The notes: generated by a model not told the origin, from the sequence alone. A DNA stretch of 64,000 bases from Atopobiaceae bacterium (GCA_902834555.1 CADFJN010000005.1:79998-143997), one strand, 5' to 3'. Positions 16,830 through 26,267 are shown, counted from the first letter of the stretch. Program-made: numbers and translations.

Positions 16830-18224
16830 CTACTTCCGGGGCTTGATGCCCAGGCGCTCGCGACGGGCGATGGCGTAGCCCTCGACGTTCTTCTGCTGGC
16901 TGCGCTCGATGGCAAGGGCGTCGTCGGGCACATCGTGCGTGATGCAGGAGCTGGCACCCGTAATGGCGCCGGCGCCAATGTTGACGGGCGCCACCATCAT
17001 GGTGTCCGAGCCAATGAAGGCGCCGTCGCCGATGGTGGTGTGGCTCTTGTGCACGCCGTCGTAGTTGCAGGTAATGGACCCGCCGCCGATGTTCACGCCA
17101 GCGCCCATCTGCGTGTCGCCAATGTATGAGAGGTGCGGTACCTTGGAGCCCTCGCCCACCACGGAGTTCTTGAGCTCCACGTGCGTGCCGGCCTTGGCGC
17201 CGCGTAGCAGGTGGGTGTGGCCGCGCAGGTAGGCGCGGGGCCCGCAGTTGACGTCGTCGTCGATGGCGGAGTCTACAATCACGGTCTCGTCCACGGTGCA
17301 GTTGTTGCCCACCGTGGCATCCTCAAGACGGCTGTTGGGGCCAACGGTGCAGGCCTCGCCCACAGACGTCTTGCCCCAGAGGAAGGTCTGGGGGAGAAGG
17401 ACGGTGTCCTTGCCAACGGTGGCCTCGGGGCCAACCCAGACCTGGTCGGGATCGAGCATCGAGACACCGGAGCGCATGAGGCCCTCGTTGATGCGGCGCT
17501 GCATGATCTTGGTGACCTGTGCCAGCTGGACGCGGTCGTTGACGCCCAGGAGCTCCTCGTAGTCGTCGCAGTGGACGGCCGAGACGGGCTCGCCCATGCC
17601 CACGTAGATGCCTACCATGTCGGTGAGGTAGTACTCGCCCTGGGCGTTGTCGTTGGTGACCTTGTCGATGTTGGTCGAGAGGCGCTCGCCGCAGAAGCAG
17701 TAAGCGCCGGCGTTGCACTCGAGGAGCGTGGCGCGCTGCTCGAGCGTGCAGTCTTTGTCCTCGATGATGGCACGTACGCCGCCGTCCTCGATGAGCACAC
17801 GGCCGTAGCCAGAGACATCCGGCGGCGTCATGGTGAGCAGCGTGCAGGCGTTGTGGTCAGCGCGGGTGGCATCTACCAGGGAAGCTATGGTCTCGGGGCG
17901 AACGAGCGGCAGGTCGCCGTTGAGAACCACCACGGGTCCGGCAAAGCCGCCCAAGGCGTCGCGCACCACGCGCACGGCGTGGCCGGTGCCCAGGCGCTTG
18001 GTCTGCTCGACAAACTCCACGTCCTTCTCGTCCGCAAAGTACGAGCGAACTTCCTCGGCGCCGTTGCCAACCACCAGCACGATGCGATCGACACCGGCCT
18101 TGCGGGCGGCGTCGACAACCCACCAGGCAAGCGGCTTGTCGAGGACCTTGTGCATAACCTTGGGATGGTGAGACTTCATACGCGTTCCCTCGCCGGCGGC
18201 AAGGACGATCGCGGTGACGGGCAT
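16830..18224 (-). CDS. glmU: bifunctional N-acetylglucosamine-1-phosphate uridyltransferase / acetyltransferase
   Basis: GlmU makes UDP-GlcNAc in two steps. The N-terminal pyrophosphorylase has LAAGEGTRMKSHHPKVMHKV with the signature Gly-rich loop and Lys. The C-terminal left-handed beta helix begins near residue 250 and contains AYLRGHTHLLRGAKAG, VELKNSVVGEGSKV and GGGSITCNYDGVHK, with the acetyl-CoA and catalytic His region. The 464-residue length is standard. ATG 18224 has a strong AGGAGG. Further in-frame codons upstream lack similarity. Confidence 0.96.
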   Translation of the reverse strand: MPVTAIVLAAGEGTRMKSHHPKVMHKVLDKPLAWWVVDAARKAGVDRIVLVVGNGAEEVRSYFADEKDVEFVEQTKRLGTGHAVRVVRDALGGFAGPVVVLNGDLPLVRPETIASLVDATRADHNACTLLTMTPPDVSGYGRVLIEDGGVRAIIEDKDCTLEQRATLLECNAGAYCFCGERLSTNIDKVTNDNAQGEYYLTDMVGIYVGMGEPVSAVHCDDYEELLGVNDRVQLAQVTKIMQRRINEGLMRSGVSMLDPDQVWVGPEATVGKDTVLLPQTFLWGKTSVGEACTVGPNSRLEDATVGNNCTVDETVIVDSAIDDDVNCGPRAYLRGHTHLLRGAKAGTHVELKNSVVGEGSKVPHLSYIGDTQMGAGVNIGGGSITCNYDGVHKSHTTIGDGAFIGSDTMMVAPVNIGAGAITGASSCITHDVPDDALAIERSQQKNVEGYAIARRERLGIKPRK

Positions 18225-18337
18225 GGCTGCCTCCTGTGTTCGCGGTGACATGGGGCGTGCGGGCCGACCGGCACTCGCCGGGCGGCCACATACCAATTCA
18301 TGATAGCTCAGGCATGTGCAGGGCCCGAGGGCCGCGG

Positions 18338-18966
18338 CTAGTTGCGGGAGTGACCGCTGGTCTTTGCGCCAACGACGGCAGCAAGTGCCACCACGGGTAG
18401 GCTCACTGGCGGAAAGCACAGCGCAAGCACGCAGGTGGCAATCAGCCAGTTTCTGGTGACGGCCCCCACGAGGGTACCCGTAGAGAGCGCCACCGCGAGC
18501 ATGGGGTCGCCCCCGGTGATGATTGCGACGGCGTAGCCGGCGGCCACCCCGCCGTAGCCGGCGGCCACCCCGCAGAAGATGAGGGGGAAGAACTCTCCAC
18601 CAATCCAACCAGACTCCTCGTAGAGCTGCGTGAGGGCAAGCTTTGCCACGCAGGTTGCAAGCAGCATCCCAGCGCCCATGGCCAGTTCTTTACTCGGTAG
18701 CCGCCCTCGGTGCGACAGCGGCCAACCACCACGCCAAGGGTGTCAAGCGAGAAGCCCGCGTGGCTGGTGGCCACGCCCACGAGGACGCCGCCCAGGGTGC
18801 AGAGAAGCACCGGTGCCACTGCGCCCAGGGGCTGGGAGTGCCTCGGCGATGCCCCCCAGACAACCTCCTGGAGCAGGTCGACCGCCTTCAGCGTGGCGAG
18901 GCAGCCCGCGCCCACTACCACTCCCGCCAAGAGTGCCCAGAGCAGCAGCACAAGGGACGCGCGCAA
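18338..18966 (-). pseudogene. CLC-type chloride channel/antiporter, truncated and frameshifted
   Basis: The N-terminal part (18966 to about 18690) reads as a CLC first half (LVLLLWALLAGVVVGAG, VAPVLLCTLGGVLVG). After a frame change near 18680 the 3' part reads as a CLC C-terminal segment (ESGWIGGEFFPLIFCGVAAGY, AVALSTGTLVGAV). Around 150-200 residues of the middle are absent. A perfect 21-bp tandem duplication (18532-18552 and 18553-18573) adds seven residues, GVAAGYG-like. The gene is very likely dead. Confidence 0.7.
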
Positions 18967-19044
18967 CAGAGCGACGCCGCGGAGGGCTCCTCCGCGGCGT
19001 CGATGATTCTCTTGTGTGTTTTGGGCTTCTCGTCCGGTATGCGT

Positions 19045-20040
19045 CTAGACCTCGGAGTGGCCAGCTGCGCCCTGCGAGACCGAGTTGTTGGTGTAGACGT
19101 TGTAGATGCAGATGGCCAGGGGCTCGGCGATGCTGATCTGCTTGATCTTGGAGCCGGGCTTGTTGGCGGCCTCGCAGGGGATGGCGTCGGTGACCACGCA
19201 CTCAACGATGGGCGCGTTCTGCAGGCGCTCGACGGCTTGGCCAGAGAAGATACCGTGGGTGGCAGAGACGTAGATGTCACCCGCACCCATCTCCTTGAGC
19301 TTGTTGATGGAGCCCACGAGGGTGCCGCCCGTGTCGATCATGTCGTCGTTGATGATGCAGGTCTTGCCCACGATGTCACCAATGACGCCCATGACCTCGG
19401 CGGCATTGTGCTTGGGGCGGCTCTTGTGGGCAATGGCCACCTTGCAGCCAAGGTAGTCGGAAAGCTTCTTGGCAACCTTGGCACGGCCCATGTCAGGCGA
19501 GACAACCACGGTGTTGTCCCAGTCGAAGTCCTTGGTCTTGAAATAGTCGCCAAAGTTGTAGAGGGCGGTGAGGTGCGTCACGGGGATGTCGAAGAAGCCC
19601 TGAATCTGGCCGGAGTGCAGGTCGAGCGTGATTACGCGGTCGACGCCGGCGGCCTCGAGGAGGTTTGCCACCAGGCGGGCGGTGATGGGCTCGCGGCTGG
19701 AGGCCTTGCGGTCCTGACGAGCGTAGCCGTAGTGGGGGATGACCGCCGTGAAGCTCTCCGCGCTTGCGCGGGTGGCGGCGTCGGCCACGATGAGGGTCTC
19801 CATGATGAGGTCGTTCACGTTCTTGCCGGCAATGGTCTGGATGAAGAAGACCTCGTCACCGCGGACGGACTCCTCAAAGCGGGCATAGATCTCGCCGTTG
19901 GCGAACTTCTCGATCTTGAGGCCCTGAAGCTTGAGGTGGAGGATGTCTGCGATGTCCTGGGCGAGCTTGGGGTTGCTGGTACCGGAGTAAAGCTTGATTT
20001 CCTTCTGGTAGGTGGTGGGCTTGCTCAGGTCTTCGTACAT
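19045..20040 (-). CDS. prs: ribose-phosphate diphosphokinase
   Basis: PRPP synthase makes the precursor of purines, pyrimidines, NAD and histidine. Its 331 residues include KLYSGTSNPKLAQDIA at the N-terminus, IPHYGYARQDRKASSREPITA (ATP-binding region), VITLDLHSGQIQGFFDIPVTH and the PRPP loop CIINDDMIDTGGTL. ATG 20040. About 200 bases upstream lies tRNA-Gln on the same strand. A C-terminal tail of about 10 residues (GAAGHSEV) extends past the family norm. Confidence 0.96.
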   Translation of the reverse strand: MYEDLSKPTTYQKEIKLYSGTSNPKLAQDIADILHLKLQGLKIEKFANGEIYARFEESVRGDEVFFIQTIAGKNVNDLIMETLIVADAATRASAESFTAVIPHYGYARQDRKASSREPITARLVANLLEAAGVDRVITLDLHSGQIQGFFDIPVTHLTALYNFGDYFKTKDFDWDNTVVVSPDMGRAKVAKKLSDYLGCKVAIAHKSRPKHNAAEVMGVIGDIVGKTCIINDDMIDTGGTLVGSINKLKEMGAGDIYVSATHGIFSGQAVERLQNAPIVECVVTDAIPCEAANKPGSKIKQISIAEPLAICIYNVYTNNSVSQGAAGHSEV

Positions 20041-20243
20041 CGACTGCCGTCCTTCCGTCTGGGACCTATCCCGGCTATTCAGGCTGTTCGCGCCGGCACG
20101 ATGATAGCGCAGCCAAAGCGCCTGCCGCCACATTACATGCGCGTTTCACGGGTATCGCAAGACGAGGGGCGTCACTCTACCGTTCGCGGAGAATTCAATG
20201 CATCCCAGCTTTTGTACCAGGTAAAGGCAAATGCGAGAAGGAT

Positions 20244-20318
20244 TGGCTGGGGTAGTAGGATTCGAACCCACATTCCAGGCACCAAAAACCCGTGTCCTAA
20301 CCGTTGGACGATACCCCA
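20244..20318 (-). tRNA. tRNA-Gln(UUG)
   Basis: On the minus strand a complete cloverleaf folds: acceptor TGGGGTA/TACCCCA, D-arm GTCC-GGAC, anticodon loop TTTTGGT with anticodon TTG, T-arm GTGGG TTCGAAT CCTAC, discriminator G and encoded CCA. The anticodon UUG reads Gln CAA. Confidence 0.95.
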
Positions 20319-20416
20319 ATGCGCGTGCCACCCGCTAAGCGGGCTTCTCGGCTAGTGTATCAGAGTGTGACCGCGCGAGGTGCCGTGCGCTCTCGTGCCG
20401 AGAGGGGGATCACATC

Positions 20417-22033
20417 ATGATGAAGGCCATCCAGCGGTTTGGTGGCGCGCTCTTCACGCCCGCCATGCTCTTCGCCTTTGCGGGGGTCGTGGTCGGCCTG
20501 GGGACGCTCTTCACCACCGAGTCCATCATGGGGCCCATCGCGGCGGCCGGCACCTCCTGGACCAAGTGCTGGACCGTGATTCTCGACGGCGGTTGGACGG
20601 TCTTCAACCAGCTTCCGCTGCTCTTTGCCGTGGCACTCCCCATTGGTCTTGCCAAGAAGCAGGCGGGCCGCTGCTGCCTCGAGGCGTTTGTCGCCTACCT
20701 CACGTTCAACTACTTTGTGAGCTCGATACTCTCTGCCTGGGCGCCCGAGCTTGGCGTGGACTTCTCGGCCAGCGCTGGGACTGCGGAGGGCATCGCGACC
20801 ATTGCCGGAATCCGCACGCTGGACATGGGCATCGCCGGCGCACTTCTCATCTCCGGCGTGGTCATCGCGCTCCACAACCGCTTCTTCGATACGCGCCTGC
20901 CGGAGTGGCTGGGGGTCTTCTCCGGCTCGACCTTTGTGTACATGGTCTCGTTCATCGTGATGCTGCCGATTGCTGTCGTGGTGGTGCTGGTATGGCCCAA
21001 GGTCCAGGTGGGCATGCACGTATTTCAGCAGGTCATCCTCGACGCCGGCACGGCGGGCGTGGGAATCTTCGTCTTCCTTGAGCGCGTGCTCATTCCATTT
21101 GGCCTTCACCACCTGCTCTATGCGCCCTTCTACTACGACAACGTGATCGTGCAGGGTGGCATCTACGCGGCATGGGCGAATGCACTTCCCGAGATTGCCG
21201 CGTCCACGCGTCCGCTTGCGGAGCTTGCGCCGTGGGCGTCGCTCACGGCCACGGGCTGGTCAAAGCTCTTTGGCATTCCGGGTATAGCTGCCGCGTTCTA
21301 CGTCACCGCCAGACCCGAGCGCCGCAAGCGCGTGCTGGCGCTTCTCGTGCCCGTGACGCTGACCTCGGTGCTCTGCGGGGTGACAGAGCCCATTGAGTAC
21401 ACCTTCCTCTTTGTGGCGCCCCAGCTCTTTGTGGTCCATGCAGCGCTTGCCGCCTGCCTTTCTATGACCATGAACGCATTTGGCGTGGTGGGTGTCTTCT
21501 CGGGCGGCCTCATCGAGATGTCCTCGCTGGACTTTGTGCCCCTCTCGGCAACGCATGGGCAGACATACCTTGTGGCGCTGGTAATAGGGCTGTGCTTCAC
21601 GGTCATCTACTTTCTCGTCTTTCGCTTCCTCATCCTTCGCTTTGACTTCAAGACCCCCGGGCGTGCAGGCGAGGAGGACATACGGCTGCACACTCAGGAC
21701 GAGTATCGCGATGCGCACGGCATGCCTCGTGCACAGGATGGAAAGCGGCTTGGGGTAGAGGGCGAGAAGGCCGACGCCAGCCAGGAGGATGCTTATGCCA
21801 CGCGGTTGGTGGAGCTTCTCGGCGGTGCCGAGAACGTCGAGGGCATCACCAGCTGCGCCACGCGGCTGCGCGTGGATGTGCGCGACCCCGAGAAGGTCGC
21901 GGCGAGCGGGGCATTCGTGGCTGCCGGAGCTCGGGGTGCCGTGTGCACCGGCCGTGCGGTGCAGGTGATTGTGGGCCTCAACGTGACGCAGGTGGCAGAG
22001 CGTGTGGAGAGGGCCTTGGGTCTTGATGAATGA
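20417..22033 (+). CDS. alpha-glucoside-type PTS transporter, EIICB
   Basis: The 538-residue protein fuses a glucose-family EIIC (about 1-430, around ten membrane segments, starting IQRFGGALFTPAMLFAFAG) to a C-terminal EIIB. The EIIC signatures TEPIEYTFLFVAP and GLPIGLAKKQ-like segment resemble GlvC/AglA/MalX transporters of maltose and other alpha-glucosides. EIIB has the phosphorylated Cys in GITSCATRLRVDV near residue 478. No EIIA and no 6-phospho-alpha-glucosidase is adjacent, so a EIIA-Glc-type partner must be elsewhere. GAGGGGGAT upstream supports this start; ATG 20417 or 20420. Confidence 0.87.
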   Translation: MMKAIQRFGGALFTPAMLFAFAGVVVGLGTLFTTESIMGPIAAAGTSWTKCWTVILDGGWTVFNQLPLLFAVALPIGLAKKQAGRCCLEAFVAYLTFNYFVSSILSAWAPELGVDFSASAGTAEGIATIAGIRTLDMGIAGALLISGVVIALHNRFFDTRLPEWLGVFSGSTFVYMVSFIVMLPIAVVVVLVWPKVQVGMHVFQQVILDAGTAGVGIFVFLERVLIPFGLHHLLYAPFYYDNVIVQGGIYAAWANALPEIAASTRPLAELAPWASLTATGWSKLFGIPGIAAAFYVTARPERRKRVLALLVPVTLTSVLCGVTEPIEYTFLFVAPQLFVVHAALAACLSMTMNAFGVVGVFSGGLIEMSSLDFVPLSATHGQTYLVALVIGLCFTVIYFLVFRFLILRFDFKTPGRAGEEDIRLHTQDEYRDAHGMPRAQDGKRLGVEGEKADASQEDAYATRLVELLGGAENVEGITSCATRLRVDVRDPEKVAASGAFVAAGARGAVCTGRAVQVIVGLNVTQVAERVERALGLDE

Positions 22034-22055
22034 GGCGCGCCCAGGCTCACATGAC

Positions 22056-22076
22056 CTTGTTGGAAGTTTAAACAAG
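22056..22076. promoter_or_regulatory. interrupted palindrome, candidate operator
   Basis: CTTGTT is followed eight bases later by AAACAAG, in the gap between the PTS gene and the HAD gene. The half-site matches the CTTGTT/AACAAG palindrome at the maltodextrin promoter (24760-24773), so the same GntR regulator might bind, though the spacer here is longer. Confidence 0.3.
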
Positions 22077-22174
22077 TGGTTGAATGACATGGTAGTAGGT
22101 TGTTTCGGCGAAGATGCGGTGTTGCTGTTGAGCCTGTCCGTACCCCGCCGCATGTGGTGAGAGGGAAGACTTTC

Positions 22175-22984
22175 TTGGGCGAGCGCGTGACGGCATTTTT
22201 CGATATCGATGGGACCCTGGGCTGGACCGATCCGGTTGCCCGTGAGCAGATGGATGACGAGGAGCGAAAGCTTTCGCCGGCCCCCAGTCCTGCCGTGGCG
22301 GATGCCATCAGGCGCTTTGTGGCCGCAGGCAACCGTGCGTTTATCTGCACGGGCCGCTCGCCGTTGGACATTCATCCCGAGATGGTTGCCCTGCCCTTCT
22401 CGGGCATGGCCTGCCTTGCCGGCGCATACATTAAGGTGGGAGAAGCCGTCCTTCGCGACGTTGCCCTTCCGCCCGAGGTGCTGGCCTGCGTGGATGAGGT
22501 GCTCGCCGAGACGGGTACAGGTGCCTTGCTGGAGTCCGCATGCGGCTCCGTTGACGTGCGCGGGGGTGCGGCCGGCACGCATCAGCCTTCGCCTGGAAGC
22601 GTGGCCGAGGCGCTTGAGCTCATCCCGGGCGGGCGCGCCCATAAGGTTGTGCTGCCCACGCCTTCGGCAAAGCTTGTGGTGGAGCGGCTCGACGGCGTGG
22701 TGGACCTCTCGATAATGGAGCTCGAGCTGGGCAACAGCGAGGTTGGCCTGCGCGAGAACTGCAAGAGCGGTGCCGTGAGGGCAATTCTCGACTACCTGGG
22801 AGATGCTGGCACCACGTATGGCTTTGGCGACTCGGAAAACGACCTCAGCCTGTTTGAGCAGGTTGACGTTCCAGTTGCCATGGGGAACGCATCGCCGGCG
22901 GTGAAGGCTGCGGCTGCGTTCGTGACCGATACCGTTGGAAACGACGGCGTGGCAGCTGCCCTTATCAGGCTCGGCCTTATCTAG
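22175..22984 (+). CDS. HAD-superfamily phosphatase, Cof-like
   Basis: The 269-residue protein has HAD motif I FFDIDGTLGWTD (nucleophile Asp and second Asp), motif II around FICTGRSPLDI, motif III Lys in RAHKVVL and motif IV GFGDSENDLSLF, followed by VAMGNASPAVKAAAAFVTD. This order and the C2 cap suit Cof/YidA-type sugar-phosphate phosphatases. TTG at 22175 after GAGAGGGAAG is the best-placed start. It follows the PTS gene, so a role with sugar phosphates is reasonable but unproven. Confidence 0.82.
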   Translation: MGERVTAFFDIDGTLGWTDPVAREQMDDEERKLSPAPSPAVADAIRRFVAAGNRAFICTGRSPLDIHPEMVALPFSGMACLAGAYIKVGEAVLRDVALPPEVLACVDEVLAETGTGALLESACGSVDVRGGAAGTHQPSPGSVAEALELIPGGRAHKVVLPTPSAKLVVERLDGVVDLSIMELELGNSEVGLRENCKSGAVRAILDYLGDAGTTYGFGDSENDLSLFEQVDVPVAMGNASPAVKAAAAFVTDTVGNDGVAAALIRLGLI

Positions 22985-23006
22985 GCCTGTTGGGGCGGGT
23001 GTCGCA

Positions 23007-23642
23007 ATGACTGGAAAGACGCACATTGCCGTTGGGGCTGCCGCCGCGCTTGCCGCGGCGAAATACATCCCGCTTGCGTTGACGGGTGGGGCGCCGGTCA
23101 TCACTGGCGACGCATCGACGTTTGCCTGCCTTGCCGCAGGGGCGGCGGGTGGCCTTCTTCCCGATACCGACGTTTCAACCAGTGAGGCCTCGCGTCAGCT
23201 GAGAAGGGCGTGGTGGCTTCTAATTGCCGTGGTTGCCTCGTCGTTTGGCGCCGATGCGATTGTTGGGTCCGATCTTTGGGCGCGCGCCGTTGTGTTTGTT
23301 CGCGCTGCGGGGGTGTACCAGGTTGCGGGCGTCGCGGTGATTGTGGCGGTTCTCGCCTGTGGGCGCGCATCGGGGCACAGGGGCTTCTCGCATTCGCTCG
23401 TGGCTACGGCGCTCTTCTTTGTCGGCGCGTACCTTGCGGTGCCGGGGCTCGCGCTAGCGCTTGTGGTTGGGTACTTCTCGCACTTGGTGGTTGACCTGCT
23501 CAACAAGGCACCTGAGCGGATCTTTTGGCCTGTCTCGCATGGCGTGTCGCTGGGGTTGTGCAAGGTTGGGGGCGTGGTGGACGGTGCGCTTCTCGTCCTT
23601 GGCGTTGCCGCCGTGGTCGCCCTGCTTGCCGGGTGGTTGTAG
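23007..23642 (+). CDS. YdjM-like membrane-bound metal-dependent hydrolase (DUF457)
   Basis: The 211-residue membrane protein has the family marks: TGKTHIAVGAA at the N-terminus (metal-binding His), LLPDTDVSTSEASRQL (Asp pair), HRGFSHSLVA near residue 125 and VVGYFSHLVVDLLN near 155. Relatives in E. coli (YdjM) are LexA-regulated inner-membrane proteins; the substrate is unknown. I see no LexA box here. ATG 23007 is preceded by a weak GGGCGGG. Three to four hydrophobic segments follow. Confidence 0.8.
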   Translation: MTGKTHIAVGAAAALAAAKYIPLALTGGAPVITGDASTFACLAAGAAGGLLPDTDVSTSEASRQLRRAWWLLIAVVASSFGADAIVGSDLWARAVVFVRAAGVYQVAGVAVIVAVLACGRASGHRGFSHSLVATALFFVGAYLAVPGLALALVVGYFSHLVVDLLNKAPERIFWPVSHGVSLGLCKVGGVVDGALLVLGVAAVVALLAGWL

Positions 23643-23693
23643 GGGGGTTGACGGCGCTGGCGTAGGCTCTTGCTGCTCTTCCACGATGCTTTG

Positions 23694-23797
23694 CGCCACA
23701 CGTTCGCACCCGAAGCTGTATCCCGCGCAGGTCGATACAGATTCGCGCCCCGAACCTGTACTCGCTCGCCACACGTTCGTACCCCGATTGTGTGGCG
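23694..23797. repeat. composite intergenic repeat, copy A
   Basis: Two direct copies of CGCCACACGTTCGyACCC (23694 and 23767) flank a block CGCAGGTCGATACAGATTCG at 23726-23745. CGATTGTGTGGCG follows at 23785-23797 and forms a hairpin with the second CGCCACAC. All three modules recur at 63746-63803. There is no gene in 23643-23828. Confidence 0.7.
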
Positions 23798-23828
23798 AGA
23801 GGCAACGCAACCGCCGCGCTCGTGGCGG

Positions 23829-24548
23829 CTACCTTCTCGACACGGTGGTGAAGCAGAAGAGCTCCGGGTGGTGCCGCACCTGCGTGTACTCGAACATCAC
23901 GCCGTCGGAGTTGTATGACTGGCTCTCCACCACGGCAACGCAGTTGTAGGGATCGAGGTCCATGTAGCTACAATCCTCGTCGGTCGCCAGCTGCACCGTG
24001 ATGCGGCGCCGGCTCGTGAGGATGCGCATTCCCAGGTTGTGCTCGAGATAGCTGTAGACGGACTTCTCGGCCTGCTCTGCGGTAAGCCCGGGAACGGCGG
24101 AGGCAAGGAAGTAGTCGTGGTCAATCTGGCGCGCGACGTCGTCCAGCGTGCGCACGCGCACCACGCGCACAAGTTCGACGCCCTCGGCAAAGCCGGTGCG
24201 CCGTGCCAGGCCTGCGCCACAGGTGACATGTTCAAATGACTTGACCTGCGTACCAGGCACAAAGCCGTTCCTCCGTGCGTACTCGCCAAAGGATTCCACG
24301 CCCTCAAGAGATCCCTGAGCGCTGTGAGCCTCGCGCTGCCATATCACGCGCACGCCGCGCCCGTGCATGGGCTGAACGTAGGCGTCATCTGCAAGCATGG
24401 AGACCGCCCTGCGCAGCGTGTTGCGCGAGCACCCATATTCTGCCGTGAGCTCGCCCTCGGAGGGGAGGAGCTCCTGGTACGAATAGGTACCCTCCTGAAT
24501 TTTGCCCTTGAGGTCGCGGTAGATGCCCTCAAAGATTGCCTTAGGCAT
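23829..24548 (-). CDS. GntR-family (HutC/TreR subfamily) transcriptional regulator
   Basis: The 239-residue regulator has an N-terminal winged helix (about 1-70: IYRDLKGKIQEGTYSYQELLPSEGELTAEYGCSRNTLRRAV, here split as PSEGELTAEYGCSRNTLRRA) and a C-terminal UTRA effector domain (about 90-235, ending EYTQVRHHPELFCF). UTRA domains usually bind a sugar phosphate or related ligand. It is transcribed divergently from the maltodextrin ABC operon, whose promoter carries two palindromes of the right type, so it is the likely repressor. ATG 24548 with GGAGAG upstream. Confidence 0.88.
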   Translation of the reverse strand: MPKAIFEGIYRDLKGKIQEGTYSYQELLPSEGELTAEYGCSRNTLRRAVSMLADDAYVQPMHGRGVRVIWQREAHSAQGSLEGVESFGEYARRNGFVPGTQVKSFEHVTCGAGLARRTGFAEGVELVRVVRVRTLDDVARQIDHDYFLASAVPGLTAEQAEKSVYSYLEHNLGMRILTSRRRITVQLATDEDCSYMDLDPYNCVAVVESQSYNSDGVMFEYTQVRHHPELFCFTTVSRR

Positions 24549-24759
24549 GAAATCTCTCCTCGCTTGCGGACCGCCGGGCCCAGGGGGCGTGGCGGGAGCG
24601 GAACATGTGCGGTACCAGATATCCTAGAACTCCTGAAAGCTATTTGGACGAGTAACCGGTGGCCGATTGCACCGATATAGCAATCTACCTGCGAAAACAA
24701 TAGATGTATGACAACTCATACCTACCGTTCGCCACAAAATAGATACCGCTCAGTCAAAA

Positions 24760-24802
24760 CTTGTTTGAACAAGAACTCCGTCACGCTATTGTCATAGACA
24801 AG
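24760..24802 (+). promoter_or_regulatory. promoter and two operator palindromes of the maltodextrin operon
   Basis: CTTGTTTGAACAAG (24760-24773) and TTGTCATAGACAAG (24789-24802) are both palindromic and start 29 bp apart. A possible -35 TTGAAC (24765-24770) and -10 TATTGT (24787-24792) lie 16 bp apart, so one palindrome covers the -35 and the other the -10. This is the expected layout for repression by the adjacent GntR protein. The rest of 24549-24902 contains no open gene. Confidence 0.6.
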
Positions 24803-24902
24803 AAACGGAGCCGTGCCCGAGAAAAACCTCGACCACCAGCTCCGCACAGGTGCGAGAACGGCGGATGGCGCCGTTCGAACAGGAAGCAACGGGAGGATCA
24901 CG

Positions 24903-26243
24903 ATGGGGAACATTTCGAGGAAGCAGTTCATCACGCTCGGTGCGGCGTCGGCGGCGGTTCTTGGCCTCGCTGGCTGCGGCAGCAGCTCCAGCAGCGACAG
25001 CTCCAGCTCGTCTGACGCCGGCAGCTCCAGCACTGATGACCGCTCCGGCAACGTCTACTGGCTCAACTTCAAGCCCGAGCTCGACGAGACCGCCCAGGCC
25101 CTCGCCAAGAGCTACATGGAGAAGTACCCCAACGTCAAGGTCAAGGTCCAGACCGCCGCGTCCGGCACCTACGAGCAGACCCTGACGTCCGAGATGGACA
25201 AGACCGACGCCCCCACCCTCTTCAACATTGGCACCACCGCCGGCGTCAAGGAGTGGGGCTCCAGCGCCATGGACCTCACTGGCACCGACATTGAGAAGGC
25301 CCTCTCTACCTCCGAGTACACCTACAAGGACTCCGACGGTCGCCTGGTCTGCGCTGGCCTCTGCTATGAGACCTACGGCATCGTCGTGAACGCTGACCTG
25401 GTCGAGAAGGCCGGTCACAGCGTCGACGACATCAAGGACTTCGACTCCCTGAAGGCGGTCGTGGAGGACATCCACAAGAACGCTGCCACCCTGGGCTTTG
25501 ACGCCTTCGCGGCGACCGACCTCGACGACTCCTCTTCGTGGCGCGTGACTGGCCACCTCGCCAACCTTGAGTACTACTACGAGGAGAAGGATGACGGCGG
25601 CTGGGACGAGACCCCTGCCTCCATCAAGGGCACCTACCTCCCCAACTACAAGAAGATCTTCGACCTTGCTATCAACAACTCCGCCGAGGATCCCTCGACC
25701 CTCTCCACTGGTGGTCACGATCCCTCGACCGAGTTCACCTCCGGCAAGGCTGCGTTCTTCTTCACCGGCTCCTGGGATTACGCCACCATCGCTAAGGCCC
25801 AGAAGAACACCACGATGATTCCGTACTACTGCGGCGTGTCCGGCGAGGAGAAGGCCGGCCTCAACAGCGGTACCGAGAACCGTCTCGCCATCAACGACGC
25901 GGCCTCCGATGAGGACAAGAAGGCCACGATGGACTTCTGGCTCTGGATGGTGACCGACCCCGAGGCCTCCAAGGAAATGGTTGCTCAGCTGGGCGTCCTT
26001 CCTTACACCGACGCCGCCAAGGGCGACAACGGCTACCTCAACAAGGCGGAGGAGCTCTCCAAGGCCGGAAACTACACCATGGACTGGGCTACCAACTACC
26101 AGCCCAACGTTGACCAGTACCGCAAGGGCCTGGTGTCCGCGCTCAACGCCTACACGGCGGATCAGTCCGACGCCAACTGGGATACCTTCAAGACCGCATT
26201 CGTCGACGGCTGGGCTCAGAACTACAAGGTTGAGAACGCCTAG
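24903..26243 (+). CDS. sugar ABC transporter substrate-binding lipoprotein (maltodextrin-like)
   Basis: The 446-residue family 1 solute-binding protein has a lipoprotein signal with lipobox GLAGC around residue 23 and a Ser-rich linker. WLNFKPELDETAQALAKSY, CYETYGIVVNADLVEKAG and AAFFFTGSWDYATI are typical of maltose/oligosaccharide-binding proteins. ATG 24903 follows GGGAGGA. Two permeases and an ATPase follow. Together with malQ and glgP downstream this points to maltodextrin uptake; the ligand itself cannot be read directly. Confidence 0.88.
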   Translation: MGNISRKQFITLGAASAAVLGLAGCGSSSSSDSSSSSDAGSSSTDDRSGNVYWLNFKPELDETAQALAKSYMEKYPNVKVKVQTAASGTYEQTLTSEMDKTDAPTLFNIGTTAGVKEWGSSAMDLTGTDIEKALSTSEYTYKDSDGRLVCAGLCYETYGIVVNADLVEKAGHSVDDIKDFDSLKAVVEDIHKNAATLGFDAFAATDLDDSSSWRVTGHLANLEYYYEEKDDGGWDETPASIKGTYLPNYKKIFDLAINNSAEDPSTLSTGGHDPSTEFTSGKAAFFFTGSWDYATIAKAQKNTTMIPYYCGVSGEEKAGLNSGTENRLAINDAASDEDKKATMDFWLWMVTDPEASKEMVAQLGVLPYTDAAKGDNGYLNKAEELSKAGNYTMDWATNYQPNVDQYRKGLVSALNAYTADQSDANWDTFKTAFVDGWAQNYKVENA

Positions 26244-26267
26244 TCTCATCTGACCTCTGACTGGCAT

